Source: Falsiroseomonas sp050563535
GTDB taxonomy: Bacteria; Pseudomonadota; Alphaproteobacteria; Acetobacterales; Acetobacteraceae
Assembly: GCF_050563535.1 (NCBI RefSeq)
Contig: NZ_JBNXUO010000015.1
Span: forward strand, 53,121 to 117,120
Direction: 5' to 3'
Length of the DNA stretch: 64,000 nucleotides
Shown: in pieces, positions 52,189 through 64,000 of the stretch
Numbering within the stretch: the first letter of the stretch is position 1
Layout of the letters: every line of letters starts with the position of its first letter
The notes under the pieces: generated by a model
Database searches by the model: none
Told to the model about the DNA's origin: nothing
The model's input: the letters and a program-made list of their open reading frames with translations, nothing else
Program-made: the position numbers and the translations under genes

Positions 52189-55024
52189 CCCCGCTCGGCC
52201 CGCCAGCGCGCCCAGGCGGCGGTTTCGGGCAGGGCGCGCGGCGCCTCGGCCGGGCCGGTCAGGCGCAGGCCGGGCTCGGGCGCGTCGGGCGCCGCCGGGC
52301 GCACCGTGATGCGCAGGTCGAGCGAGCCGCGGGGCAGGTCCACCTCCCCCGCCAGGATCGCCGTCGCGCCGCCTTCCGTGGTGGCGCGCCCCTCCGTCAC
52401 CCGCAGCCGGCCGCCTTCCGCCTGACCTTCGAGGTCGAGCCGGTCGAAGGCCGTCGCGCCGGAGGTGAGCGCCCGCCGCACCGCCGCTTCCGCCGCCGCC
52501 GGGTCCGGCAGGCCGGAGGCCGCGGTGGCGGCGGCCAGGTCGAAGCCGGTCAGCACGCCGTCGCGCAGCGAGGCCCGCCACCGGCCTTCCAGCGTGCCGA
52601 GCAGCGCCGCCGGCGAATGGCCGCTGGCCAGCAGCGTGAAGCCGACCTCGCCGCGCCCGGCCGCGAGGTCGAAGGGCAGGCCCAGCAGGGGGGAGGCCAC
52701 CGTCGCCTCGGCCAGCCGCGCCTCCAGCACCAGTTGCGGCGCGGCATCGGCCGGCACGTCGACCAGCAGCGTCGCCTCCAGCGTCCCGCCGGCGATGCGC
52801 CCGCGGATGCCTTCGGCCTGCAGCCGGCCCCCTTCCAGGCGCAGCGCGGCCGCGGCGCCGTCCACCACCAGCTCCCCCGCCTCGATCCGCGCCGCCTCGA
52901 AGGCGATCTCGGCATCAAAGCCCGCCAGCGCGGGCAGGCCGAGCGGTTCCGTGCTGCGCCAGCCCGGCAGCGGCAGCGGCAGGCGTTCGGCAGCGATCCG
53001 GCCGGTCAGGCGCGGACGGGCGCCGGTGGCGAGCGTCAGCGCGCCGCGCCCGCGCAGGCCGCCGGCCACGATCTCGAAGCTGTCCGCCGCCAGCGCCTGC
53101 GGACCGGCCGAGACGGTTGCCACGAGCGAGAAGGAGCCCTCGCCGAGCCAGGTCCCCGCGCGGCTTCCGAAGGCTTCCGCCAGCAGCCGCGGCGCGCCGG
53201 GATGGCGGAGCGTCAGGCTCGCCGTCCCGCGGCGCTGCAGCAGGTCGGCCGTGCCGGTCGCCTCCAGCCGCAGCTCGCCGATCTCGGCGCCGCCGCGCAG
53301 CGCCAGCGCATCGGGCGTGCCGCCGCCGGCCAGGCGCAGCGACAGGCGCTGACCTGCCAGCGCCGTCCCGTCGGGCCAGGCCCCGGGGACCAGCGCCGCG
53401 AGACCGCGCGCATGGGGGCCGTTCATCTCCAGGCTGAGATCCTGCAGCCGCACCTGCGGCGCGAAGGTGACGACGCCGGAGGCCGCGACATCCGCCCCCG
53501 CCAGCTGGCCGGACAGCCGGCGGAGCGTGAGCCTCCCCCCCTCCAGCGCGACGTCGAGGGCCGCGCGTTCCAGCACCGTCGCGTCCCAGCTCGCCCGTTC
53601 CGCCGCGAGGCGCAGGTTCACGTCGAGCGTGGCGAAGGCGCGACCGGTGGCCGCGAGGTCGAGCCCGCCGGGCAGCCAGCGCGGCAGGTCCAGCCGGTCG
53701 ATCGTCAGCCCCATCCCGAGCGCGGGGCGCGAGCCGTGGCGCATGACGCCGGCGCCGGACAGGCGAAATCCCTCGAAGCTGGCGCTGAATTCCGGGATGC
53801 CCGCCTGCGCCTCCTCCAGCACCAGGCGCAGCCGGCCCTCCCCGCGGCGCAGCAGCGCGGGGTCCAGCCCCTCCACCGGCAGGCCGAAGGCGGCCAGGGT
53901 GGGGCGAAGGTCGGCGCCCGCGAAGCGCGCCCCGATCTCAAGCCGCCCGCCCGCGGTGGCGCCGGCGAAGTCCAGCTCCGTCTCCCCCGGCAGCAGCACC
54001 GAGACGTCGGTCAGCGTCAGGCGCTGGTCTTCCAGGAAGGCGGTGCCGCGCAGGCGGCGCAGCGTCTGGCCGCGGAAGGCGGCAGCCTCGGCCGAAAGGT
54101 CGATCGCCACCGGCCAGGGTCGCGCGCCCCCGGTCCGCAGCGCCTGCACCCAGCCATCGAGGTCGAGGCGGCTCGCGATCAGCGAGATGTCGAGCCGCGG
54201 CGCGGGCAGCAGCCGCAGCGCGATCGCGCCTCGCGCCGGGCTGCCGCCGATCTCCATCGCCAGTTCCTCGCCGGCGATCAGCTCGGCATTCGCGGTCAGG
54301 CGCCCGGCGGCGCGGAAGGCCCCCCCCGGGCTCGGCACCAGGGCCGCGAGGTCGGGGCCGCGCACCTCCATGCTGCCCTCGAAGCCCGCGCCGGGCACCA
54401 GCACCCCGCGCAGCCGGCCCGAGAGTTCCGGCAGCGCGAGGGAGCCTTCGAAGGTCGAGATGCCGTCCCAGCCGGGGCGGCCGAGGCTGGCGGTGAAGCG
54501 CGCGGCGCGGCCGGCCAGCGCGAAGCCGCCGGCGATCTCGAGCGCCTGCATCGCGCCGCCGGAGCTGAGCGAGGCGGTCACCCCCTCCAGCACCGCATCG
54601 CCCAGGCGGATGCGCCCATCCTCGATCCGGGCGTCGAATTCGGTGATCCAGGTCGGCGGCCGGAAGGCGAGCAGCGCGCCCGGCGGCCAGGGCAGCGTGA
54701 CATCGGCGCCGACCAGGGCCAGTTCCCGCGGCTCCAGCCGCCCGCCCAGCAGCGCGGTGAGGTCGAGCCGCAGCCGCAGCAGCCGCGCCGTCACCCGCGC
54801 CTCGTCATCCATGCCGCCGATGGAGACGCCGCCGGCGCGCAGCATCGGCTGGGGCAGCAGCACCAGTTCCACCGCGCCATCGAGCGTGACGGGGCGGCCG
54901 AGCCGGTCGGTCGCGATCTCCGCGAGGCGGCCGCGCCAGGACTCCCAGTTCACCGCCCGCGGGCCGAGCCAGAGCCCGGCCAGGACGAGCAGGAGCAGAA
55001 GCCCCGCGGCGGCCGCGACCTTCC

Positions 55025-55028
<4 letters not shown>
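52185..55028 (-). CDS. AsmA-family protein
   Basis: A 947-residue protein with one N-terminal membrane segment (AAAAGLLLLLVLAGLWLGP) followed by WESWRGRLAEIATDRLGRPVTLDG, the AsmA start domain, and a long periplasmic beta-rich region. The C-terminal AsmA_2-like part contains GLPFDLAAGRGEVGFTLLASGHSPAALLGTLEGRWRASLRDG. Such proteins are thought to move or arrange lipids between membranes. It overlaps the oxoprolinase-like stop by 4 bases (ATGA). Confidence 0.88.
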
Positions 55029-58633
<3,605 letters not shown>

Positions 58634-58709
58634 GGGCCACTCCCCCTCGCGCCGCGGTGATCCCACCGCCCCCGCATCGGCGCAAGGCCGGGGGCAAGGC
58701 GGAGGTTCA

Positions 58710-58735
58710 TTGACAATTTATCGGTAAATCGTCAA
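58710..58735. promoter_or_regulatory. Operator palindrome between oxoprolinase-like and MarR-type genes
   Basis: Arms TTGACAATTTA (58710-58720) and TAAATCGTCAA (58725-58735) are inverted repeats with one mismatch around TCGG. The outer TTGACA on the plus strand and TTGACG on the minus strand also look like -35 boxes, each followed after 17 bases by a weak -10. A regulator bound here would cover both promoters. Confidence 0.7.
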
Positions 58736-58766
58736 CGTATTTCCGCAACGAGGCACGGGGGCCGAC

Positions 58767-59297
58767 ATGCCTGGGGCGAAGCGCAAGGGCGGCACGGAAG
58801 GCCCCGTCGTCTCCTCCGCCCATCTCGCGGCCGGCGCCTCGCCCGCGCTGTCGGAGGTGGAGTTCGGCCTCATCCTGGCCGGCCACGGCTTCGCGCGCTG
58901 GATGGCGCGCTGCATGGCGGCGGCCGGGCGGCCGGGCCTGTCGCCGACCGAGATCCTCGTCCTCCACACCGTCCGCCACCGCGACCGGCCGAAGCGCCTC
59001 GCCGATATCTGCCTCGTGCTCGACATCGAGGACGCGCATGTCGCGACCTATGCCATCCGCAAGCTGGAGCAGGCCGGGCTGGTGGCGACCGGCCGCGCGG
59101 GGAAGGAGAAGCTGGTGGCGGCGACCGAGGAGGGCGCCGCGCTCTGCGCCGCCTATGCCGAGGTGCGGGAGAAGCTGCTGGCCCGTCCGCTCCGCGCCTC
59201 CGGCCCGGCCGAGGCGCAACTGTCGGAACTGGCGGAGCTTCTGCGCGCCCTGTCGGGCTTCTACGACCAGGCCGCCCGCGCGGCGGCGACCCTGTAG
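58767..59297 (+). CDS. MarR/winged-helix family transcriptional regulator
   Basis: A 176-residue regulator with a winged helix at about 50-125 (GLSPTEILVLHTVRHRDRPKRLADICLVLDIEDAHVATYAIRKLEQAGLVATGRAGKEKLVAAT). C-terminal helices (about 130-170) are for dimerisation. It resembles the YkvE-like MarR group seen beside hydantoinase and related catabolic genes. It is divergent from the oxoprolinase-like gene with the palindrome in the gap, so autoregulation and control of that gene are likely. The ligand is unknown. Confidence 0.87.
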   Translation: MPGAKRKGGTEGPVVSSAHLAAGASPALSEVEFGLILAGHGFARWMARCMAAAGRPGLSPTEILVLHTVRHRDRPKRLADICLVLDIEDAHVATYAIRKLEQAGLVATGRAGKEKLVAATEEGAALCAAYAEVREKLLARPLRASGPAEAQLSELAELLRALSGFYDQAARAAATL

Positions 59298-59330
59298 CGC
59301 GCCGCGTGGCGGCGACCCTGTAGCGCGCCG
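59282..59330 (+). repeat. 23-bp tandem duplication across the marR-type stop codon
   Basis: The block starting GGCGGCGACCCTGTAGCG occurs at 59282-59304 and again at 59308-59330, separated by CGT. The first copy contains the TAG stop, so the protein is not altered. It looks like a recent slippage duplication. Confidence 0.85.
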
Positions 59331-59374
59331 GGCGGGCATGCTACGACCGGTGCTCGCAGGAGACAGGCAGGGCC

Positions 59375-60160
59375 TTGAGCGTCTGGGGCAAGATCCTTGG
59401 TGGCGTGGGCGGCTTCCTCACCGGGGGGCCGCTCGGCGCCGTGGTGGGGGCGGCGCTGGGCCATGCCGCCGACCAGGGGGCGCTGACCGGCGGGCGGATC
59501 GCCCCCGGGGCGGCCGACCTCGCCGCCCTGCTCGGCAACCGGGAGACGCTGTTCGCGATCTCGGTCATCGTGCTCTCGGCCAAGCTCGCCAAGGCGGACG
59601 GGCCGGTGAAGCGGCAGGAGATCGACGCCTTCAAGGCGATGTTCCGCATCCCGCCCGAGAACCTGCGCGAGGTCGGGCAGATGTTCGACAAGGCGCGCGA
59701 GGACGGCGAGGGGTGGGAACCCTTCGCCGAACGGCTGGGCGAGGCCTTCGCCGACAACCGCGCGATGCTGGAGGACGTGCTGGCCGCGCTGTTCTACATC
59801 GCGCGTGCCGACGGGCCGGTGACGCGCGGCGAATTGCCGGTGCTGCAGGGCATCCACCTGCGCTTCGGCCTGGACGCTGCGGCGTGGGACAGGGCGAAGG
59901 CCGGCAGCCCCGCCTCGGGCGGCGGCGGCGGCGCGGTGGAACAGCAGCAGAAGACCGACGACGCCTATGCGACGCTCGGCCTCACCGCCGCCGCGACGGA
60001 TGAGGAGGTGCGGCTCGCCTGGCGGAAGCTGATGCGGGAGAACCACCCGGATGCGCTGGCGGCGCGCGGCGTCCCGCCCGATTTCGTGGCGCGCGCGACG
60101 CAGAAGGTGGCGGAGATCAACGCCGCCTGGGACCGCATCAAGCGCCAGCGCGGGCTTTGA
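59375..60160 (+). CDS. TerB-domain J-protein (DjlA-like co-chaperone)
   Basis: A 261-residue co-chaperone with a Gly-rich hydrophobic N-terminus (GGVGGFLTGGPLGAVVGAALGHAA), a TerB domain (about 55-170, VIVLSAKLAKADGPVKRQEIDAFKAMF), and a C-terminal J domain (about 190-261) with the HPD motif in RENHPDAL. It would stimulate the ATPase of DnaK, probably at the membrane. TTG 59375 is the start; no ATG is available at the conserved N-terminus. Confidence 0.9.
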   Translation: MSVWGKILGGVGGFLTGGPLGAVVGAALGHAADQGALTGGRIAPGAADLAALLGNRETLFAISVIVLSAKLAKADGPVKRQEIDAFKAMFRIPPENLREVGQMFDKAREDGEGWEPFAERLGEAFADNRAMLEDVLAALFYIARADGPVTRGELPVLQGIHLRFGLDAAAWDRAKAGSPASGGGGGAVEQQQKTDDAYATLGLTAAATDEEVRLAWRKLMRENHPDALAARGVPPDFVARATQKVAEINAAWDRIKRQRGL

Positions 60161-60164
60161 CCCG

Positions 60165-60839
60165 GTGCGCATCCGCGACCTGCCCAGCCCGAACCACGAC
60201 GCCCGCCCGGACGGCACGCCGGTGGACATGCTGGTGCTGCACTACACCGGGATGCGGAGCGGGGCGGAAGCGGTGGCGCGGCTGCGCGACCCGGCGGCGC
60301 GCGTCTCCTCCCACTACGTCGTGGAGGAGGACGGGGCGGTGTTCCGCCTGGTGGCGGAGGACCGGCGCGCCTGGCATGCCGGCATCTCCCACTGGCGGGG
60401 CCATGCGCTGCTGAACGGGCGCAGCATCGGGGTCGAGATCGTCAACCCGGGGCACGAGCACGGCTACCGCCCCTTCCCCGCGCTCCAGATGGGGGCGGTC
60501 GCGGAGCTATGCCGCGGCATCCTGGCGCGCCACCCCATCCCGGCGCGCAACGTCGTCGCGCATTCCGACATCGCCCCCGACCGCAAGGAGGACCCGGGCG
60601 AGCTGTTCGACTGGGAAGGGCTGGCGGCGGAGGGGGTGGGGCTCTGGCCGCGGGGGGACGCGGCAGCGCCGGCCGCGGACCCGCTCGGCGCGCTCGGCGC
60701 CATCGGCTACCGCACCGACCTGCCCCTGCCCGTGCTGCTGCGGGCCTTCCGGCGCCACTGGCTTCCCGCGCGGATCGACGGGCCGGCGGATGACGCGACG
60801 CGGGCGCGGATTGCGGCGGTGGCGGCAGCGGTCGCGTGA
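60165..60839 (+). CDS. N-acetylmuramoyl-L-alanine amidase (amidase_2 / AmiD type)
   Basis: Cuts the bond between muramic acid and the peptide in peptidoglycan. The 224 residues have DMLVLHYTGM with the first zinc His, SSHYVVEEDGAVFRLV, GRSIGVEIVNPGHEHGY, and VVAHSDIAPDRKEDPG with the last ligands. No signal peptide is seen with GTG 60165, so it may act on cytoplasmic muropeptides (recycling) as AmpD does. It starts 4 bases after the J-protein. Confidence 0.9.
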   Translation: MRIRDLPSPNHDARPDGTPVDMLVLHYTGMRSGAEAVARLRDPAARVSSHYVVEEDGAVFRLVAEDRRAWHAGISHWRGHALLNGRSIGVEIVNPGHEHGYRPFPALQMGAVAELCRGILARHPIPARNVVAHSDIAPDRKEDPGELFDWEGLAAEGVGLWPRGDAAAPAADPLGALGAIGYRTDLPLPVLLRAFRRHWLPARIDGPADDATRARIAAVAAAVA

Positions 60840-61381
60840 CGGGGCTGGACGTCGCGGCGGTGCTGGGCGGAAGCGGCCCGCATCTCGACGCGCTGGCGGC
60901 GCTGGCGCTGGCCGGGCCGCCGGGCGCCTGGATCGGCGCGGGCTTCGTGCGCAACGCGGTTTGGGACAGCCTGGCCGGACGGGTGCCGGAGGTGGCGACG
61001 CTCGCCGACCTCGACGTGGTGTTCCTGGACACGGCCACCCCGCCTGCGCGCGATGCGGCCTTCGAGGCATCGCTGCGCGCGGCGCGGCCGCTGCCCTGGT
61101 CGGTGACCAACCAGGCCTGGATGGCGGCGGCCCATGAGCACGCGCCGTATCGCGACCTGGCGGATGCGCTGGCGCATTGGCCGGAGACGGCGACGGCGGT
61201 GGCGGCGCGGCTTGCCGCGGGGCGGGTGGAGCTGCTGGCGCCGCATGGGGTGGAGGACCTGCTGTCGATGACGCTGCGGCCGACGCCGGCGCATGCCGCC
61301 GATCCGGGCATCCTGCACGCGCGCATGGCGGCGAAGGGCTGGCGCGCGCGCTGGCTGGGGCTGCGGCTGGACGCCGGCTAG
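60836..61381 (+). CDS. Nucleotidyltransferase family protein (NTP_transf_6 / DUF925 type)
   Basis: A 181-residue protein with the nucleotidyltransferase-like motif IGAGFVRNAVWDSLAGR, LADLDVVFLD and the Trp/Asn-rich WSVTNQAWM, followed by GVEDLLSMTLRPTP. This family is related to DNA polymerase beta-type nucleotidyltransferases; the substrate is unknown. It overlaps the amidase by 4 bases (GTGA). Confidence 0.82.
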   Translation: MTGLDVAAVLGGSGPHLDALAALALAGPPGAWIGAGFVRNAVWDSLAGRVPEVATLADLDVVFLDTATPPARDAAFEASLRAARPLPWSVTNQAWMAAAHEHAPYRDLADALAHWPETATAVAARLAAGRVELLAPHGVEDLLSMTLRPTPAHAADPGILHARMAAKGWRARWLGLRLDAG

Positions 61382-61415
61382 GACCATTGGCCGTGACAGG
61401 ACCATTGACCGTGAG
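61380..61415 (+). repeat. 18-bp tandem repeat just before rnpB
   Basis: AGGACCATTGGCCGTGAC at 61380-61397 and AGGACCATTGACCGTGAG at 61398-61415 differ at two positions. The second copy contains TTGACC, a plausible -35 located about 36 bases before the rnpB 5' end. Confidence 0.75.
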
Positions 61416-61440
61416 CGCGCGGGGCGCCACACGGGCGGCG

Positions 61441-61857
61441 GTGCCGGGTGGCTGGGCGACCGCTGGCGGGGCAACCCGCTGGAGGAAAGTCCGGGCTCCA
61501 CGGGAATACGGTGCCGGCCAACGGCCGGCGGGGGACGCGCCGCAAGGCGGGAACCCCAGGGAAAGTGCCACAGAGAGCAGACCGCCACGACGTGGAGCGA
61601 TCCACCTCGGGGCAAGGGTGAAAGGGTGGGGCAAGAGCCCACCGCGCCCCCGGCGACGGGGGCGGCATGGCAAACCCCACCGGGAGCAAGGCCGAATAGG
61701 GGCGGCCGGCCGAGCAGCTTCGGCTGCGGAAGCAGGGGCGTTCCCGCCCCGCCGCCCGGGTTGGCCGCGTGAACCCCTCGGCGACGGGGGGTCCAGAGGA
61801 ATGGTCGTCCAGTGTCGCGAGACATGGACAGAACCCGGCTTACAGGCCACCTGGCAC
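61441..61857 (+). ncRNA. rnpB: RNase P RNA, bacterial type A
   Basis: Catalytic RNA that cuts the 5' leader of pre-tRNAs. Conserved blocks are GGAGGAAAGTCCGGGCTCCA (61481-61500), AGAGAGCAGACCGCC, AAGGGTGAAAGGGTGGGGCA with AAGAGCCCACCG, GAGGAATGGTCGTC, and ACAGAACCCGGCTTACAGGC. The ends GTGCCGGGTGGC (61441-61452) and GCCACCTGGCAC (61846-61857) pair as helix P1. About 417 bases. In many alphaproteobacteria rnpB also stands before mraZ. Confidence 0.96.
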
Positions 61858-62238
61858 CACTTTTCCTCGTAATCCACAGGTCTTCCACAGGCTGTTGCTG
61901 CCTATTTGCCGGGCACGTTAAAGGAACAAAACTGGAATACTATGATTGTCTACGATCGGACATTCACGGTCTGACAAGGTATGCCAGAAATTCATCCTAG
62001 CGCATTGACAGAAGCCACTTTTCGCCCATCCGCTTACGCCCAGGGAACGGGTTTTCCGCTTGTCGTCCCAGGAAATCCCGTGCTATCCCAAAGCACCCCG
62101 GACGGAGCCTGCTCGGGGGGGCATCGGGGCTCCGGAAGGGGTTGGTCGGGCGAGCCGGTGGGGTCGGGGGGCCTCACCGGCCGCTGAGCGGGGGACGGCG
62201 GCCAGGCGGCTGTCGAGCGGGGGCGGCAGCATAGCGCG
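61858..62238 (+). other. Intergenic leader between rnpB and mraZ
   Basis: No gene is visible in these 380 bases. The first part is AT-rich, with several T runs just after rnpB that could end its transcript. A perfect -35 hexamer TTGACA lies at 62005-62010 with only weak -10 candidates. The MraZ box lies at 62066-62090, and a GC-rich leader of about 140 bases precedes the mraZ ATG. Confidence 0.6.
62066..62090. promoter_or_regulatory. MraZ box (three repeats)
   Basis: TCCCA, TCCCG and TCCCA at 62066, 62076 and 62086 are spaced by exactly 10 bases. The reverse complement is TGGGA-N5-CGGGA-N5-TGGGA, which fits the MraZ recognition pattern TGGGN-N5-TGGGN-N5-TGGGN. A fourth weaker unit, CCCCG, is at 62096. 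The mraZ promoter is thus probably autoregulated. Confidence 0.75.
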
Positions 62239-62715
62239 ATGACCCAGTTCGTGGGCACGCATTTCGGCAAGCTGGACCGCAAGGGACGCATCTCCGTCCC
62301 CGCGATCTTCCGTGCCGAACTCGATGCCGCTGCCACGAACCAACTGGTCTTCCGCATCTCCCACCAGCATCCCTGCATCGAGGCCCGCTCCCGCGCGGTG
62401 TTCCAGCACATGCTGGAAAGCATCCTCGCGCTCGAGCATTTCTCCGAGGACCGCGATGCGCTCGAAGCCGGGATCGTCGCCGACAGCACCGTCCTCCGCC
62501 TCGACGGCGAGGGGCGGCTGGTGCTGCCCGAGGACATGATCGGCACCATCGCCCTCGGCGAATCCATCGCCTTCCTCGGCAAGGGCGACCGCTTCGAGAT
62601 CTGGGACGCCGAGGCCGCCCGCGCCCATGTGGCGGAGGCCAAGCGCCGCGTCCTCGAAAAGCGTCTCACACTTGCCGCAACTCCCCTCCACCCGAATCCG
62701 CGGGGCGTGGCATGA
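62239..62715 (+). CDS. mraZ: Transcriptional regulator MraZ
   Basis: DNA-binding ring protein controlling the division and cell-wall cluster. The 158 residues have two SpoVT/AbrB-like units: FVGTHFGKLDRKGRISVPAIFRAEL (1-60) and DSTVLRLDGEGRLVLPEDM (about 80-140). First gene of the mraZ-rsmH-ftsL run; it overlaps rsmH by 4 bases. Confidence 0.97.
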   Translation: MTQFVGTHFGKLDRKGRISVPAIFRAELDAAATNQLVFRISHQHPCIEARSRAVFQHMLESILALEHFSEDRDALEAGIVADSTVLRLDGEGRLVLPEDMIGTIALGESIAFLGKGDRFEIWDAEAARAHVAEAKRRVLEKRLTLAATPLHPNPRGVA

Positions 62716-63662
62716 TCGGCCACGCCCCCGTCATGCTCGAGGAGGTGCTGGCGACCTTGCGGCCGCGATCGGGTGCCATCTATCTCGACGCCACCTTCGG
62801 CGGCGGCGGCTATGCCTCCGCCATCCTGGGTGCGGCCGAATGCACGCTCTGGGCCCTCGACCGGGACCCGGATGCGATCGCGCGCGGTGCGGAAATCGCC
62901 GCGCGGCATCGGGGCCGCCTGCGCCTGCTCGAAGCCTGCTTCGGCGACATGCTGGACACCCTCGCCTCGCACGGGATCGACGCGCTCGACGGCGTGGTGA
63001 TGGATCTCGGCGTGTCCTCCTTCCAGCTCGACCAGGCCGAGCGCGGCTTCTCCTTCCGTGCCGACGGCCCCCTCGACATGCGGATGGGCCGCGAGGGGCC
63101 GACCGCCGCCGATCTCGTCAACACGCTGCCCGAGGCGGAGCTCGCCCGCATCATCGCCGAATTCGGCGAGGAGCGGCACGCACGCCGCGTGGCCAGGGCG
63201 ATCCTCCGGGCCCGCGCCGAGTCGCCGATCCTCACCACTGCGCGACTTGCCGAAATCGTGCGTCGCGCGGTGCCGCGCGACCCTTCGGGCATCGACGGCG
63301 CGACCCGTTCCTTCCAGGCGCTGCGGATCGCCGTGAACGACGAGCTCGGCGAGGTCGAGCGTGGGATCGCCGCGGCGATGGACCTTCTCGCCCCGGGCGG
63401 GCGGCTGGTCGTCGTCGCCTTCCACTCGCTCGAGGACCGCATCGTCAAGCGCGCCTTCGCCGATGCGACCGGCCGGTCCGGCGCGGCGTCGCGCCATGAT
63501 CCGGCGGCGCTGCTGCCGCCGCCCGAACCCGCTTTCGCGCTGCTCACGCCGCGCGCGCTCCGCCCTGGCGAGGCGGAGCTGCAGACCAATCCGCGTGCGC
63601 GCTCGGCGCGCCTGCGGGCCCTCGAACGCCGCCCACCCCCTCATGCGCGGATGGCGACATGA
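62712..63662 (+). CDS. rsmH: 16S rRNA (cytosine-1402-N4)-methyltransferase
   Basis: Methylates C1402 in the ribosomal P site. The 316 residues begin IGHAPVMLEEVLATLRPRSGAIYLDATFGGGGYASAIL with the SAM-binding loop; DGVVMDLGVSSFQLDQAERGFSFRADGPLDMRMG is the family signature; FHSLEDRIVKRAF is near the end. It overlaps mraZ and ftsL by 4 bases each. Confidence 0.98.
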   Translation: MIGHAPVMLEEVLATLRPRSGAIYLDATFGGGGYASAILGAAECTLWALDRDPDAIARGAEIAARHRGRLRLLEACFGDMLDTLASHGIDALDGVVMDLGVSSFQLDQAERGFSFRADGPLDMRMGREGPTAADLVNTLPEAELARIIAEFGEERHARRVARAILRARAESPILTTARLAEIVRRAVPRDPSGIDGATRSFQALRIAVNDELGEVERGIAAAMDLLAPGGRLVVVAFHSLEDRIVKRAFADATGRSGAASRHDPAALLPPPEPAFALLTPRALRPGEAELQTNPRARSARLRALERRPPPHARMAT

Positions 63663-64000
63663 TCCGGCCCTTCACGGTCCTCTGCTTCTTCGCCTTCGCC
63701 GGGGCCGGTGCCTGGCTATACCAGGTCAAGCACTCGGTCGCGCTGCATGACCGCGAACTGCGCGAGATCCGGCGCGAGACGGAGGCGGCGCGGGAGCGCA
63801 TCAGCATCCTGCGCGCCGAATGGGCCCTGCTGAACGAGCCGGAGCGGCTGCGCCAGGTCGCCACGCGCCACCTTGCGCTCGAGCCGATGCAGCCGCAGCA
63901 CTTCGCCCGCGCCGCCGAGATGGAGCGCCGCCTGCCGGGGGCGGTCGCCTTCGCCGGCGCGCCGAACCTGTTTGCCCCGCCGCCCGCGGCGGAGCCGCCG
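63659..64000 (+). CDS. ftsL: FtsL-like cell division protein, 3' end outside window
   Basis: The visible 114 residues have a short N-terminus, one membrane segment (FTVLCFFAFAGAGAWLYQV) and a coiled coil (about 28-65, REIRRETEAARERISILRAEWALLN), then PERLRQVATRHLALEP. This is the FtsL layout: a bitopic protein that with FtsB and FtsQ activates septal wall synthesis. Position after rsmH is the family's standard place. The reading frame is still open at the window end. Confidence 0.9.
   Translation, partial: MIRPFTVLCFFAFAGAGAWLYQVKHSVALHDRELREIRRETEAARERISILRAEWALLNEPERLRQVATRHLALEPMQPQHFARAAEMERRLPGAVAFAGAPNLFAPPPAAEPP

Noticed and set aside
61870..61889. TAATCCACA and TCTTCCACA, resembling DnaA boxes
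   Set aside because: One and two mismatches to TTATCCACA, only two sites, no AT-rich unwinding region and no dnaA or other origin genes; probably chance.
61924..61950. GGAAC between rnpB and mraZ as a stress promoter
   Set aside because: At the expected distance the sequence is GATT, not a convincing GTT box, and the nearest gene is over 250 bases away.

Overview
The window is from a very GC-rich alphaproteobacterium, most likely an Acetobacteraceae/Rhodospirillales member (Roseomonas-like; this is an inference from gene content, not a database match). Alphaproteobacterial marks are a circularly permuted two-piece tmRNA next to an SspB adaptor gene, a PhyR/NepR/ECF-sigma general stress response locus, and rnpB placed just upstream of mraZ. 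Genes are dense, often overlapping by 4 bases (ATGA/GTGA). I see no insertion sequence, prophage or CRISPR array. This is ordinary core chromosome with several interesting regulatory sites.

Bases 1-13800: the 3' part of an M3 metallopeptidase; malate synthase G; a TerB-like protein divergent from an FCD/GntR regulator; a small gene behind a near-perfect Fur box; a tartrate/D-malate dehydrogenase; an MsrQ-like haem membrane protein, a thermonuclease-fold protein and an ELM1-family protein in one leftward run; pyrE; a peptide-type ABC importer (binding protein, VOC protein, two permeases, no ATPases); and tRNA-Lys(CTT). Bases 13870-19400: the rod-shape operon mreB-mreC-mreD-mrdA-rodA, read leftward.

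Bases 19600-26650: a lipoprotein, an SbmA/YddA-type ABC protein, an exported protein, a DUF1328 membrane peptide, and the general stress response locus (phyR divergent from two ECF sigma genes, then nepR and a HisKA_2 sensor kinase). Bases 26800-37060: branched-chain amino acid synthesis on the minus strand (leuA with a Leu-rich leader peptide and alternative hairpins; ilvC, ilvN, ilvB), interrupted by a chemoreceptor with a C-terminal PilZ domain, a PuuE-like deacetylase and an Asp/Glu-racemase-like protein; then miaA divergent from serB.

Bases 38000-47800: envelope proteolysis (hflK-hflC-DUF2065-degP), the Fe-S carrier Mrp, a leftward thyX/small membrane protein/HD hydrolase/ribokinase run, ssrA and sspB (the tag and the adaptor that delivers tagged proteins to ClpXP), and a small RTX protein with a double-glycine-like N-terminus. 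Bases 48000-58640: class I fumarase, RidA, VOC protein, class II fumarase and an RHH protein on the plus strand, meeting an AsmA-like protein and a fused hydantoinase/5-oxoprolinase. A MarR-type gene diverges from the latter across a strong palindrome. Bases 59300-64000: a TerB/J-domain protein, an amidase, a nucleotidyltransferase-like protein, rnpB, and the start of the division cluster mraZ-rsmH-ftsL, with a three-repeat MraZ box before mraZ.
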